Shown here in pieces: positions 52,198 through 61,214 of a stretch of 64,000 bases of DNA. Within the stretch, counting starts at the first letter, position 1, and every line of letters begins with the position of its first letter. This stretch comes from Bryobacterales bacterium. Lineage in GTDB: Bacteria; Acidobacteriota; Terriglobia; Bryobacterales; Bryobacteraceae. The stretch spans positions 434,001 to 498,000 of the forward strand of contig JADJWL010000002.1 in NCBI GenBank assembly GCA_016716385.1, given 5' to 3'. The notes beneath the pieces were generated by a model. The model was not told the origin of the DNA. It saw only the letters and a program-made list of their open reading frames with translations, and ran no database searches. The translations under genes were made by a program, and so were the position numbers.

Positions 52198-52974
52198 TCA
52201 ACGGCCGAGGGCCGCCGCCACCGCGCGCACGAGTAGCGGGCGGGGAGCGAACCGGCCTACGTAGGTTCCGAAGAGGTTTGCCAGGCCATCTACGTAGACG
52301 ATGCCGCGGTTGTCGAACGCGTCCAAAGCACGCCGGACGCAGTCCTCGGCGCTCGTCGCCACGAACTCGATATTCGGAGCCCCGGCCACCTCGGCAAACT
52401 CCGATTTCGTCGCTCCCGGACACAGCGTGAACACCCGCACCCCCTTGCCGCTCAACTCCGCGGCGAACGCTTCGCTGAAGTGCAGCACATAGGCTTTGGT
52501 GGCTGCGTACGCCGCCAGGTACGGAACCGGTTGATAGGCGGCTGTCGAAGCGATGTTCAGAATCGCTCCGCGGCCCCGGGCGGCCATCCTGCGGCCGTAT
52601 TCCGCCGAGAGAACCGTCAGCGCTTCCATGTTCAGCCGCAACATGCCCGCCAGCTTGTCCACCGGAGTCTCCACCACCGCGCCGAAGACGCCCACTCCGG
52701 CGTTGTTCACGACGTAGTCCGGCTCGACGCCGCTCGAGTCCAGAGCCTCGATCAGCCGCAGCGCTCCGTCCGGATCGCCCAAGTCGGCCGGCACCGTCGT
52801 GACCCGGCGCCCGGTCGCCCGCCGGATCGCCGCCGCTTCCGCTTCCAGCCGGTCCGCGCGGCGCGCCGTCATGGCAACGTCGCAGCCTCGCCGCGCCATC
52901 TGGCGCGCAAATTCCAGACCGATTCCTGCCGAGGCGCCCGTCACCAGCGCCGTTCCTGTCCATTGCCGTTTCAT
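52198..52974 (-). CDS. Short-chain dehydrogenase/reductase
   Basis: 258 residues from the ATG at 52974 (a GTG two codons earlier is possible). Classical SDR motifs are all present: TGASAGIG (TGxxxGxG, ~residues 12-19), NNAGVGVFG (NNAG), the catalytic Ser in LNIASTAAYQP and YAATKAY (YxxxK), and CPGATKSEF behind them. NAD(P)-dependent oxidoreductase of unknown substrate. It lies 43 bases downstream of the DUF1501 gene in the same direction, perhaps in its transcript. Confidence 0.88.
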   Translation of the reverse strand: MKRQWTGTALVTGASAGIGLEFARQMARRGCDVAMTARRADRLEAEAAAIRRATGRRVTTVPADLGDPDGALRLIEALDSSGVEPDYVVNNAGVGVFGAVVETPVDKLAGMLRLNMEALTVLSAEYGRRMAARGRGAILNIASTAAYQPVPYLAAYAATKAYVLHFSEAFAAELSGKGVRVFTLCPGATKSEFAEVAGAPNIEFVATSAEDCVRRALDAFDNRGIVYVDGLANLFGTYVGRFAPRPLLVRAVAAALGR

Positions 52975-53016
52975 CGTCACTCAAAGAGATGACAACCGGG
53001 CGGAGAGGATGGATTT

Positions 53017-54438
53017 CTACGCGAGGATCTTCTTCGCCACCACGCCGGCGACGTCGGTCAAGCGGAAGTCGCGGCCCGCGTAACGGTAGGTCAGGCGTTC
53101 GTGTTCGAGACCCAGCAGGTGCAGGACGGTCGCGTGGAAATCGTGGATGTGCATCCGGTCCTCGACCGCGTGGTAGCCGATGTCGTCGGTCGCACCGTAA
53201 ACGAAGCCGGGCTTGACGCCGCCGCCGGCCATCCAAATGGTGTAGCCATACGGATTGTGGTCCCGGCCGTCTCCTCCCTGGGACACCGGCGTGCGCCCGA
53301 ATTCGCCCGCCCAGATCACGAGGGTGTCTTTGAGCAGCCCGCGGGCCTTCAGATCCTTGATGAGGCCGGCGATGGGTTTATCGACTTCGGCAGCGTTCTC
53401 GGTGTGTTTCTTGAAGAGCTGGCCGTGCTGGTCCCACTTATAGCTATGGGTGCACTGGATGTAGCGGACGTCGCGCTCGGCGAGGCGGCGGGCGAGCAGG
53501 CACTGCCAGCCGAAGTCGGCCGTGACGGGGTCGTCGAGCCCATACAATTTCTTAGTCGCCTCGGACTCTTTCTCGACCTCGAACGCTTCCGGCGCTTCCA
53601 ACTGCATGCGGAACGCAAGCTCGAACGCCTCGATCCTGGCTTCGAGTTGCGGGTCATGCTCGCGCAGCGCCTGGTGCCGCCGGTTGATGTTCTGCAGCAT
53701 GTCCAGTTCGAAGCGCTGCTCGTCGGCCGTCAGTCCGCGGTTCACGAGGTACTCGATCGGCTCATTGCGGAACTCATCGATCTTGAGTCCGGAGTGCCCG
53801 ATCGCCGTCCCCTGGTACGCGCCGGGCAGGAACGCCGAACTCCAGTTCTTGGCGCCTCCGTGCGAGAGAGCGGGCTTGATCGTGATGAAGCCGGGCAGGT
53901 TGCGGTTCTCGGTGCCAAGTCCGTAGACCACCCAGGAACCCATGCTGGGGCGCGTGAACGTGCTGGAGCCTGTGAACGTCTGCAACAGCGCCGCGCCGTG
54001 GTCGACGCCCTCCCCCACCATCGAGCGGATCACGCAGAGGTCGTCTACCACTTCGCGCTGGTAGGGAAACAGGTCGCTCACCGGGATGCCGCTCTGCCCG
54101 CCCGGCCTAAACTCCCAGAAGGACTTCATCAGCGGGCCTGGAGGCGCGTCGGAGAACGCCAGCGGCCGCTTCATCGGCAGCGGCTTGCCGTGCTCGCGGG
54201 TCAGGCGCTCCTTCGGGTCGAACGTATCCACCGCCGACGGTCCGCCATGCATGAACAGGAAGATGACGCGCTTGGCCCGCGGCGCGAAATGCGGCTGGCG
54301 CACGGCAAGGGGATTCTCGCCGGCGCTCAGCAACCCTGCCATCCCGAGGTAGCCGAACCCGCATCCGGCCGCCCGCAGCCAGCCGCGCCGCGATACCGGC
54401 TGATCCTTCCGCAGATACATCGCTCGCAACGGATCCAT
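53017..54438 (-). CDS. DUF1501-domain exported protein
   Basis: 473 residues with a twin-arginine signal (VSRRGWLRAAGCGFGYLGMAGLL at ~residues 15-37). It then reads RVIFLFMHGGPSAVDTFDPK, MVGEGVDHGAALLQTFTGS, WSSAFLPGAYQGTAIG, DVRYIQCTHSYKWDQHGQLF and LVIWAGEFGRTPVSQGGDGRDHNPYGYTIWMAGGGVKPG. These are the hallmarks of DUF1501 proteins, which have an alkaline-phosphatase/sulfatase-like fold with metal-binding Asp/His. DUF1501 genes regularly accompany DUF1553/PSD1 genes in planctomycetes and acidobacteria, as here, 12 bases after the stop of the partner. Function unknown, probably periplasmic. Confidence 0.87.
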   Translation of the reverse strand: MDPLRAMYLRKDQPVSRRGWLRAAGCGFGYLGMAGLLSAGENPLAVRQPHFAPRAKRVIFLFMHGGPSAVDTFDPKERLTREHGKPLPMKRPLAFSDAPPGPLMKSFWEFRPGGQSGIPVSDLFPYQREVVDDLCVIRSMVGEGVDHGAALLQTFTGSSTFTRPSMGSWVVYGLGTENRNLPGFITIKPALSHGGAKNWSSAFLPGAYQGTAIGHSGLKIDEFRNEPIEYLVNRGLTADEQRFELDMLQNINRRHQALREHDPQLEARIEAFELAFRMQLEAPEAFEVEKESEATKKLYGLDDPVTADFGWQCLLARRLAERDVRYIQCTHSYKWDQHGQLFKKHTENAAEVDKPIAGLIKDLKARGLLKDTLVIWAGEFGRTPVSQGGDGRDHNPYGYTIWMAGGGVKPGFVYGATDDIGYHAVEDRMHIHDFHATVLHLLGLEHERLTYRYAGRDFRLTDVAGVVAKKILA

Positions 54439-54450
54439 CGTCTTCCCCCG

Positions 54451-57258
54451 CTAGTCCACGTACAGAAACTCGTTCGAGGCCAGGAGAATGCGGCAGACGC
54501 TCTGCCAAGCCTCGGTTTCGCTCTTGCCGAACCGCTCGCCGAAGCGGTTGAGATAGGTGAGCAACTGATCTTTCTCTTCCGCCGCCGGACGCCGGTTGAG
54601 CGTCCGCAGGTACGCCGCTTCCAGACGTTCGGCGGGCGTCTGGCGCTCCGCGATCAACTGGCCGGCGAGGTTGCGCGAGCGCTCCAGCACAAACTCGCTG
54701 TTCATCGAAAACAGGGCCTGCGGCGCGACGTTGGTCAGCGCCCGCTTGCCGGCCATCGTGGTGGCGTCGCCGAAGTCGAACAGGTTTAGCAGCGGCGGAA
54801 GGTTCGCGCGCCGCAACGGGACGTAGACCATGCGCCGTTTCACAGCTTCGGGCCGCAGGCTCAGCCGGTCATTGCTGTTCTCGCTGTCCGTACCAAAACC
54901 GCTCTGCAGCGTGCCGCCCATCGTGAGGTCGAGCGAGCCGTCGATGGCGAGCATCGCGTCGCGCATCTCTTCGACGTCCAGACGCCTGCGGTGGAAACGG
55001 GACAGCAGCCGGTTCTCCGGGTCCACGGAATTTGCCTCCGGGGAGACCGTGCTGCCCATTTGATACGCGCTCGACAGCATGATCAGCCGGTGCATCGCCT
55101 TAACCGACCAGCCGGAGTCGATGAACCGCGCCGCCAGGAAATCCAGCAGTTCCGGGTGGGACGGACGCTCGCCCGTGGTGCCGAAGTTGTCCGGTGTGCG
55201 GACCATGCCTTCGCCGAAATGCCATAGCCAGATGCGGTTCGCCATGACGCGGGCGGTGAGCGGGTGATCCTCACTCGTCAGCCAGTCGGCGAACTTGAGC
55301 CGTCCGCTGCCCCGGACTGCCGGCGGCTCGGCGCCACGCGTCAGGATGGCCGGGAACGCCTTGGGGACGACTTCGCCGTGACTCTCGTAGTCGCCGCGAA
55401 TGAAGACCGGCTGCTCGACCGGCTCGCCTTCCTGCACCGCGCAGGCCATGTCCGGCTCGGGCGGCGCGGCGGCTTCGAGCGCTTTCAATTCGTCACGCAG
55501 CGCGGCGAGGCGAGTCTTCGTCTCCCCGCTGAAGATGGTCTCGCGCTCTTTCTCCGGCACCGCAAAGGGTCCGCCGCCGAAGTAGACCGCCTGGAAGAAC
55601 GGATTCGTCTCCGCCTCGAACCTCGGCTTCGGAGGAGGCGGCATGTTCATCTCGCGTTGCATCCGCCGCACGGTCTCGCGCCACTTGCGCAGGCGCGTGT
55701 TCCACTCGGTCAGCCCCTCCTCGAAGCCCTTCTGGTATTCGGCGGCAACCTGAGATTGCGTCGCATCGGTGACCTGCTGCCAGCGTTCGATGTACGGCGC
55801 CTCGCCCGCGGGCTTCTGGAGAAACTTCACCCACTTGGCGAGAATCGCCGCATCCAGCCCGCGCTGCGCGGCCGCCTCTTGTTCGGCGCGGCTTTTCCCG
55901 TAGACCTCGCGCGCCGCGATCAGGTACGCCGAAAGCTTCGGCGCCAGCCCGCCCACGTACCGTTCCACCTCGGTCTCGGCGACGTCGTCGATTTCCGCCT
56001 TCTTGGCCGCGACTCTGTCCTGATGCGCGCGAAAGGCGCGGTATTCGTTCTCCGGCACAAGCGGCGTATACAGCAGCTTCGAAACGTGTGTCTCTGCGTT
56101 CGAGAAGCTCTTGGTGCTGGCGAAGATCGAGATCAGCGAGTAATAGTCTTTCGTCCGGATCGGGTCGAACTTGTGATCGTGACACCGGGCGCACGCCACC
56201 GTCAGCCCCATGAATGCGCGCGACGTCACGTCGACCTGCTCGTCGTAGACGTCGTAGAGCATCTTCTTTTTGTCCTGCTGGGCGATGGCCTTGGGACCGA
56301 GCGCGAGGAAACCGGTGGCGACGATGCCGCGACGGTTGAGCGGCGCGCCGCCGGGACCCGGCAGCAGATCGCCCGCCACCTGCTCGCGCACGAACTGGTC
56401 GAACGGCAGGTCGCGGTTGAACGCGTCGATCACATAATCGCGATAGCGCCACGCGTACGGATAACGGTGATCCTCGTCGTTGCCGGTGGAATCGGCGTAG
56501 CGCGCCACATCCAGCCAGTGCCGGCCCCAGCGCTCGCCATAGCGCGGCGAGGCGAGCAGACGGTCGACCACCTTGGCGAACGCATCGGCGGTCTCATCGG
56601 CGAGGAACTCGGCGATCTCGTTCTCCGTCGGAGGCAGACCGGTCAGGTCAAACGTCGCGCGCCGCAGCAGCGTCAGCTTGTCCGCGGCGGGCGCCGGACG
56701 AATGCCCTTGGCCTCGAGCGCGGCCAGAATGAACCGGTCGACCGGCGAGCGCACCCAATGATCGTCCCGGACAGCAGGAGGATCGCCGCGCCGCACCGGC
56801 TGGAAGGCCCAGTAGCTCTTCTCCTCAGGCGTGAAGTCCTTGCCGGATTCGGCAGGCCGCGTGGTCTTCGCTTCGGCGGCGCCGGGCCACGGCGCTCCCA
56901 TTTTCACCCAGTGTTCCAGCGAGGCGATTTCCTCGTCCTTCAGCTTGCCGCCGGGCGGCATCTTGAGCCGCTCGTCATACCGGACCACGCGCAACAACCG
57001 GCTGGCCACGGGGTCGCCCGGCGCGACCAGCGGTCCGCTTTGCCCGCCCGCCGCGAAGCCGGCGGCGGACGACATGTCCAACTCCGCGCTCTTGACCTTA
57101 GCGTTATGACAGCCCTGGCAATTGCGTGCCAGCACCGGGCGCACGTGTTTTTCGAAAAACTCGATCTGGTCTGGAGACTGGGCGAACGCCGGCAGCACGC
57201 ACAGCGCCAGCGCAAGGCGCGGCCCACGGGAGACAAGCTGCTTGCGGAGGCTCATCAT
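54451..57258 (-). CDS. PSD1 protein: planctomycete cytochrome C + DUF1549 + DUF1553
   Basis: 935 residues from the ATG at 57258. Signal peptide (MMSLRKQLVSRGPRLALALCVLPAFAQ), then the planctomycete-type cytochrome c domain with CQGCH (CxxCH haem site, ~residues 46-50), LVAPGDPVASRLLRVV and MPPGGKLKDEEIASLEHWV. DUF1549 follows with VDRFILAALEAKG and FDLTGLPPTENEI. DUF1553 closes with LKFADWLTSEDHPLTARVMANRIWLWHFG and HRRRLDVEEMRDAMLAIDGSLD. The start at 57258 rather than 57282 is chosen because an extended -10 (57281-57273) lies between them. It should be a periplasmic c-type cytochrome-like protein. Confidence 0.88.
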   Translation of the reverse strand: MMSLRKQLVSRGPRLALALCVLPAFAQSPDQIEFFEKHVRPVLARNCQGCHNAKVKSAELDMSSAAGFAAGGQSGPLVAPGDPVASRLLRVVRYDERLKMPPGGKLKDEEIASLEHWVKMGAPWPGAAEAKTTRPAESGKDFTPEEKSYWAFQPVRRGDPPAVRDDHWVRSPVDRFILAALEAKGIRPAPAADKLTLLRRATFDLTGLPPTENEIAEFLADETADAFAKVVDRLLASPRYGERWGRHWLDVARYADSTGNDEDHRYPYAWRYRDYVIDAFNRDLPFDQFVREQVAGDLLPGPGGAPLNRRGIVATGFLALGPKAIAQQDKKKMLYDVYDEQVDVTSRAFMGLTVACARCHDHKFDPIRTKDYYSLISIFASTKSFSNAETHVSKLLYTPLVPENEYRAFRAHQDRVAAKKAEIDDVAETEVERYVGGLAPKLSAYLIAAREVYGKSRAEQEAAAQRGLDAAILAKWVKFLQKPAGEAPYIERWQQVTDATQSQVAAEYQKGFEEGLTEWNTRLRKWRETVRRMQREMNMPPPPKPRFEAETNPFFQAVYFGGGPFAVPEKERETIFSGETKTRLAALRDELKALEAAAPPEPDMACAVQEGEPVEQPVFIRGDYESHGEVVPKAFPAILTRGAEPPAVRGSGRLKFADWLTSEDHPLTARVMANRIWLWHFGEGMVRTPDNFGTTGERPSHPELLDFLAARFIDSGWSVKAMHRLIMLSSAYQMGSTVSPEANSVDPENRLLSRFHRRRLDVEEMRDAMLAIDGSLDLTMGGTLQSGFGTDSENSNDRLSLRPEAVKRRMVYVPLRRANLPPLLNLFDFGDATTMAGKRALTNVAPQALFSMNSEFVLERSRNLAGQLIAERQTPAERLEAAYLRTLNRRPAAEEKDQLLTYLNRFGERFGKSETEAWQSVCRILLASNEFLYVD

Positions 57259-57272
57259 TCGATATGTTTTGG

Positions 57273-57281
57273 ATTTTATCA
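57273..57281 (-). promoter_or_regulatory. Extended -10 promoter element for the PSD1 gene
   Basis: On the minus strand TGATAAAAT (57281-57273) matches TGnTATAAT with one mismatch, 14 bases before the ATG at 57258. Transcription would start about 7 bases before that ATG. Confidence 0.45.
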
Positions 57282-57301
57282 TCCAGCGTCACAATAGTTC
57301 C

Positions 57302-57709
57302 ATGATCACGTACCGCGTGGGCGGACCCCTGGATCTGGATGAGGTCACCGAACTGTATCGCGCGTCCACGCTGGGAGAGCGGCGTCCCGTGGACGAGGCA
57401 GTCCGCATGGAGGCGATGCTGCGCCACGCGAATCTCACCGTGACCGCCTGGGAGGGTCCCCTTCTTGTCGGCATTGCGCGGTCCCTGTCGGATTTTTTGT
57501 ACGTGACCTACCTCGCGGACCTCGCCGTGCGGCTGTCCCACCAGAGGCAGGGGATCGGCCGCGAACTCATCGCGGCGACGCGCCGGGAAGCGCCCCAGGC
57601 GATGATCGTCCTGCTCGCCGCGCCGAAGGCGGTGGACTATTATCCACGCATCGGGTTCAGCCGGCATGACTCCGCTTGGGTGCTCCGGCCGGAAGCGAAC
57701 ATCCGTTAG
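57302..57709 (+). CDS. GNAT-family N-acetyltransferase
   Basis: 135 residues from the ATG at 57302, divergent from the PSD1 gene. Acetyl-CoA-binding motif A is recognisable: TYLADLAVRLSHQRQGIGRELIAATRREAP (V-x-x-x-x-Q-x-x-G-I-G-x-x-L). The end VLLAAPKAVDYYPRIGFSRHDSAWVL has the typical 'Y-Y-x-R-x-G-F' closing. It transfers an acetyl group to an amine; target unknown. Whether it belongs with the hydrogenase genes 140 bases downstream is doubtful. Confidence 0.83.
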   Translation: MITYRVGGPLDLDEVTELYRASTLGERRPVDEAVRMEAMLRHANLTVTAWEGPLLVGIARSLSDFLYVTYLADLAVRLSHQRQGIGRELIAATRREAPQAMIVLLAAPKAVDYYPRIGFSRHDSAWVLRPEANIR

Positions 57710-57814
57710 GTTTGGCCATTTCACGCAATGAAACCGGACTCTCGTCCCGGACTCAAGCGGAATTGGGGGAAATGGCCCAACACCACCGGACCTCCGCCTG
57801 TCTCATCAGTACCT

Positions 57815-57826
57815 TGCCAAGTGGCA
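57815..57826. promoter_or_regulatory. Short dyad upstream of the hydrogenase operon
   Basis: TGCCA and TGGCA flank AG (57815-57826), within a TTGCCA that could serve as -35 to TACCCG 17 bases later. It lies 25 bases before the hoxE start. This is weak but is the only promoter- or operator-like signal in the 140-base gap before the operon. Confidence 0.25.
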
Positions 57827-57850
57827 GACCGGTTGCTACCCGTAGTGTGA

Positions 57851-58351
57851 ATGCCTATCGCCCCATCGAGACCTGCACCTCCTTCGGACGACAAGCGCTG
57901 GCGCATCGTGGACGCCACGATGCGGCGGCTTGGCTACGCGCCGCACGCCCTGGTGGAAAGCCTGCACGCCGCCCAGGAAGCGTTCGGCTATCTCGACAAG
58001 CCTGCGATGCAATTCGTCGCGACAGGACTCCGCGTGCCGCTCAGCCGCGTGTATGGCGCGGCCACGTTCTACCACTTTTTCAGCCTCAAGCCTCCGGGCG
58101 ACCACACCTGCGTCGTCTGTACCGGCACGGCGTGCCACATCAAGGGCGCACCGGACCTGCTGTCAGCCGTCGCCGCGGAATTCAGTCTCAAGGCGGGTGA
58201 GACCAGCAAGGACGGGAAGTTCTCTGTCCTGTCGGCGCGCTGCATCGGAACCTGCGGGCTGGCGCCAGCCGTCGTTTTCGATTCAGAGGTCGCCGGCAAG
58301 GTAACCTCGGAACAGATGCTGGAACGCCTGCGAGGATGGGCTGCATCATGA
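57851..58351 (+). CDS. hoxE: Bidirectional hydrogenase diaphorase subunit HoxE (NuoE-like)
   Basis: 166 residues. The NuoE/HoxE fold reads VESLHAAQEAFGYLDKPAMQFVATGLRVPLSRVYGAATFYHFFSLKP, and the [2Fe-2S] cysteines are in VVCTGTACHIKGA (C-x4-C) and ARCIGTCGLAPAV (C-x3-C). It passes electrons between HoxF/U and the hydrogenase part. It is the first gene of the hox operon; its stop overlaps the next start (ATGA). No clear Shine-Dalgarno is seen. Confidence 0.9.
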   Translation: MPIAPSRPAPPSDDKRWRIVDATMRRLGYAPHALVESLHAAQEAFGYLDKPAMQFVATGLRVPLSRVYGAATFYHFFSLKPPGDHTCVVCTGTACHIKGAPDLLSAVAAEFSLKAGETSKDGKFSVLSARCIGTCGLAPAVVFDSEVAGKVTSEQMLERLRGWAAS

Positions 58352-59955
58352 CACCGGACGAACTGCGGGAAGCCGCGCAAATTGAACTCGCCGCGCAGGC
58401 GCGCTACACCCAAAAAGTGAGCGTCTGCACAGCCGCCGGATGCGCGTCGTGCGGCGGCGTCCAGGTGAAGGAGGCCATCCAGCGGCAGGTCGCCGAAGAA
58501 GGCTTGAAGGAGCAGTGCCTGGTCCGCAGCGTCGGCTGCATGGGCCTCTGCTCAGCTGGTCCGCTGGTGGCGGTGGAACCGGACGGGACGCTCTACCATC
58601 ACGTGGCGCCGGACCACGCGCCGGAGATCGTGCGCGGCCTCGATCTCGCACTGCCCGTCAAGGACTTGGTGTGCCCCACCGATCAGCCGTTCTTCGCCCG
58701 CCAGCACAAGATCGTCCTCGAGAATTGCGGGCGGATCGATCCGGACAAGCTGCCTGAAGCGATCGCCGCCGGTGGATACGAGGGCCTGGCCCAGGCCCTG
58801 ACGACCCGCTCTCCCGCCGAGGTGATTCATGAGGTGACGGTCAGCGGGCTGCGGGGCCGCGGGGGCGGCGGCTACCCCACCGGCATTAAGTGGACAACGG
58901 TCGCCAAGGCGTTCGCCGCCGAAAAGTACGTGATCTGTAACGGCGACGAGGGCGACCCCGGAGCGTTCATGGACCGGGCGCTGCTTGAGAGCGACCCGCA
59001 CCGGGTCCTTGAGGGGATGACCATCGCGGCGTACGCGGTGGGCGCCAGCCGCGGGTACATGTACGTGCGCGCCGAGTATCCGTTGGCGGTCACTCGTCTC
59101 AAGTCCGCCATTCGCCAGGCGGAGCGTGCCGGTCTGCTCGGCAAGAACATCTGCGGAACTCCTTTCAGCTTCGACGTCGACATCCGCCTCGGCGCGGGGG
59201 CGTTCGTCTGCGGCGAAGAGACGGCTCTGATCGCCTCCGTGGAGGGCCGCCGCGGCGCGCCCCGGCCCCGCCCTCCGTATCCCGCCGAATCCGGACTCTG
59301 GGGCGCCCCGACGCTGATCAACAATGTCGAGACCTTCGGCAACATTCCCAGCATCATCCGAAAAGGAGGCGACTGGTACGCCTCGATGGGCACAGAGAAG
59401 AGCAAGGGCACAAAGGTGTTCGCCCTCGCCGGCTGTATCCGGAACACGGGTCTGATCGAGGTCCCCATGGGGATCACGCTGCGCGAGATCGTCTTCGACA
59501 TCGGCGGCGGTGTGCCGGAAGGGCGCGAGTTCAAGGCCATCCAGACTGGCGGCCCTTCCGGCGGCTGCATCCCGGAGCATCTGCTGGACACGCCCGTGGA
59601 CTACGAGTCGCTGCACGAACTGGGCTCCATCATGGGCTCGGGCGGCATGATCGTCATGGACGATTCGGCGTCGATGGTGGAGACGGCGCGCTTCTTCATG
59701 GAATTCTCCATGGCCGAGTCGTGTGGAAAATGTGTGCCCTGCCGCGTCGGGACTGCGCATCTATACGACTTGTTGGACAAATTCGCGCGCGGCGACGCCA
59801 CTCCGGCCGACCTCGCGCTCCTGGAAGAACTGTGCGACGTCGTGAAGAACACGAGCCTGTGCGGACTCGGCATCTCCGCGCCGAATCCCGTGCTCAGCAC
59901 GTTGCGCTTCTTCCGTCACGAATATGAGGAGAAGCTCAAGGCGGTGACCGCATGA
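58348..59955 (+). CDS. hoxF: NAD-reducing hydrogenase diaphorase subunit HoxF (NuoF-like)
   Basis: 535 residues from the ATG overlapping the HoxE stop. An N-terminal thioredoxin-like [2Fe-2S] domain carries CTAAGCASCGG (~residue 27) and SVGCMGLCSAGPLV. The FMN/NADH domain follows with GLRGRGGGGYPTGIKW (glycine-rich NADH site) and ICNGDEGDPGAFMDR. The SLBB part has GAGAFVCGEETALIASVEG and the N3 [4Fe-4S] site SCGKCVPCRVGT. It oxidises or reduces NAD(H) via FMN. Confidence 0.93.
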   Translation: MTPDELREAAQIELAAQARYTQKVSVCTAAGCASCGGVQVKEAIQRQVAEEGLKEQCLVRSVGCMGLCSAGPLVAVEPDGTLYHHVAPDHAPEIVRGLDLALPVKDLVCPTDQPFFARQHKIVLENCGRIDPDKLPEAIAAGGYEGLAQALTTRSPAEVIHEVTVSGLRGRGGGGYPTGIKWTTVAKAFAAEKYVICNGDEGDPGAFMDRALLESDPHRVLEGMTIAAYAVGASRGYMYVRAEYPLAVTRLKSAIRQAERAGLLGKNICGTPFSFDVDIRLGAGAFVCGEETALIASVEGRRGAPRPRPPYPAESGLWGAPTLINNVETFGNIPSIIRKGGDWYASMGTEKSKGTKVFALAGCIRNTGLIEVPMGITLREIVFDIGGGVPEGREFKAIQTGGPSGGCIPEHLLDTPVDYESLHELGSIMGSGGMIVMDDSASMVETARFFMEFSMAESCGKCVPCRVGTAHLYDLLDKFARGDATPADLALLEELCDVVKNTSLCGLGISAPNPVLSTLRFFRHEYEEKLKAVTA

Positions 59956-60671
59956 CCCCCACACCGAGGGTGAAGACATTCCGCATCGACGGCCGGGATG
60001 TCGTGGGCCGTGAAGACCAGACCGTGCTCGAAGTCGCACGCGAGAACGACATCCGCATCCCGACTCTGTGCCATCTCGACGGCCTGACCGACATCGGCGC
60101 CTGCCGCATGTGTCTCGTCGAGGTGCAGGGCTGGGGACGCCTCGTCCCTTCGTGCGTGACGAAGCCCGAAGAGGGCATGGTCGTGGTGTCCCAGAGCGAA
60201 CGCCTCGCCCGCTACCGCCGCACCATCCTCGAGTTTCTGTTCAGCGAGCGCAACCACGTCTGCGCCGTGTGCGTGTCGAACGGCCACTGCGAGTTACAGG
60301 ATCTCGCCGAAGAGGTCGGGATGACCCATGTCCGGGTCCCATACCGCTATCCCGGCCTGGCCGTCGACGCCTCGCACGGCCGCTTCGTGGCCGATCATAA
60401 CCGGTGCATCCTCTGCGCCCGGTGCGTCCGTGTTTGCGGCGAAGTGGAGGGCGCGCACACCTGGGACGTCTCGGGCCGCGGCATCCAAAGCCTCGTCATC
60501 ACGGATCTGGCCGCCCCCTGGGGCGAATCGGATACCTGCACCGGCTGCGGCAAATGCGTCCAGGTGTGCCCCACCGGCGCGCTCACTGAGAAGGGACACT
60601 CGGTGGCCGAGATGTCCAAGCGGCGCCAGTTCCTGCCGTACCTGGCAACGATGCGCGAGGGCCGGCGATGA
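59952..60671 (+). CDS. hoxU: NAD-reducing hydrogenase diaphorase subunit HoxU (NuoG N-terminal-like)
   Basis: 239 residues, start overlapping the HoxF stop (ATGA). Plant-type [2Fe-2S] ferredoxin domain with CHLDGLTDIGACRMCLVEV ... VPSC, then the His-Cys3 [4Fe-4S] segment NHVCAVCVSNGHCELQ. Two further [4Fe-4S] clusters sit in CILCARCVRVC and CTGCGKCVQVCPTGAL. The length and cluster set are those of HoxU. It wires the diaphorase to HoxY. Stop and next start overlap (ATGA). Confidence 0.93.
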   Translation: MTPTPRVKTFRIDGRDVVGREDQTVLEVARENDIRIPTLCHLDGLTDIGACRMCLVEVQGWGRLVPSCVTKPEEGMVVVSQSERLARYRRTILEFLFSERNHVCAVCVSNGHCELQDLAEEVGMTHVRVPYRYPGLAVDASHGRFVADHNRCILCARCVRVCGEVEGAHTWDVSGRGIQSLVITDLAAPWGESDTCTGCGKCVQVCPTGALTEKGHSVAEMSKRRQFLPYLATMREGRR

Positions 60672-61204
60672 ACAGAGCCCGCCTCGCCACCGTCTGGCTG
60701 GACGGCTGCTCCGGGTGCCACATGTCGTTTCTCGACATGGACGAACGCCTCATCGCGCTCGCCGAACGCGCCGATCTCGTCTATAGCCCGCTCGTCGATT
60801 CCAAGGAATTTCCCGAAGGCGTTGACATCACGCTCGTCGAGGGCGCTGTCTCGACGGATGAGGACATCGAAAAGATCCGCCATATCCGGGGGCGCACCAA
60901 ACTGCTGGTCTCTCTCGGCGACTGCGCCGTCACGTCGAACGTGCCGGCGATGCGCAATCCCTTCCCGGTGGTCCAGGTGATGGAACGCGCCTACGTGGAG
61001 AATGCCGATATCCGGCAGGGGGTCGAATTCACTGGCGTCCTGCCGCGGTTGCTGGACCGGGTGCGTCCGGTTCATGAGGTCGTGCCGGTGGACGTATTCG
61101 TGCCCGGGTGTCCGCCGCCGGCCGATGCGATCCATTACGTGCTGGACGCGCTGCTCGACGGCCGCCAGCCGGACCTGACCGGGCAGACGCGGTTCGGACG
61201 CTAA
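60668..61204 (+). CDS. hoxY: NiFe hydrogenase small subunit HoxY
   Basis: 178 residues. The proximal [4Fe-4S] ligands lie in LDGCSGCHMS, in SLGDCAVTSN and in FVPGCPPPADAIHYVL, as in short group 3 small subunits lacking the medial and distal clusters. No Tat signal is present, so the enzyme is cytosolic. It pairs with HoxH. It ends 10 bases before hoxH, with AAGGA as ribosome-binding site for that gene. Confidence 0.92.
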   Translation: MNRARLATVWLDGCSGCHMSFLDMDERLIALAERADLVYSPLVDSKEFPEGVDITLVEGAVSTDEDIEKIRHIRGRTKLLVSLGDCAVTSNVPAMRNPFPVVQVMERAYVENADIRQGVEFTGVLPRLLDRVRPVHEVVPVDVFVPGCPPPADAIHYVLDALLDGRQPDLTGQTRFGR

Positions 61205-61214
61205 GGAATCCGCC

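Noticed and set aside
55264..57297. 677-codon plus-strand open frame opposite the PSD1 gene
   Set aside because: Arg/Leu/Glu-rich antisense of a clearly identified DUF1549/DUF1553 protein.
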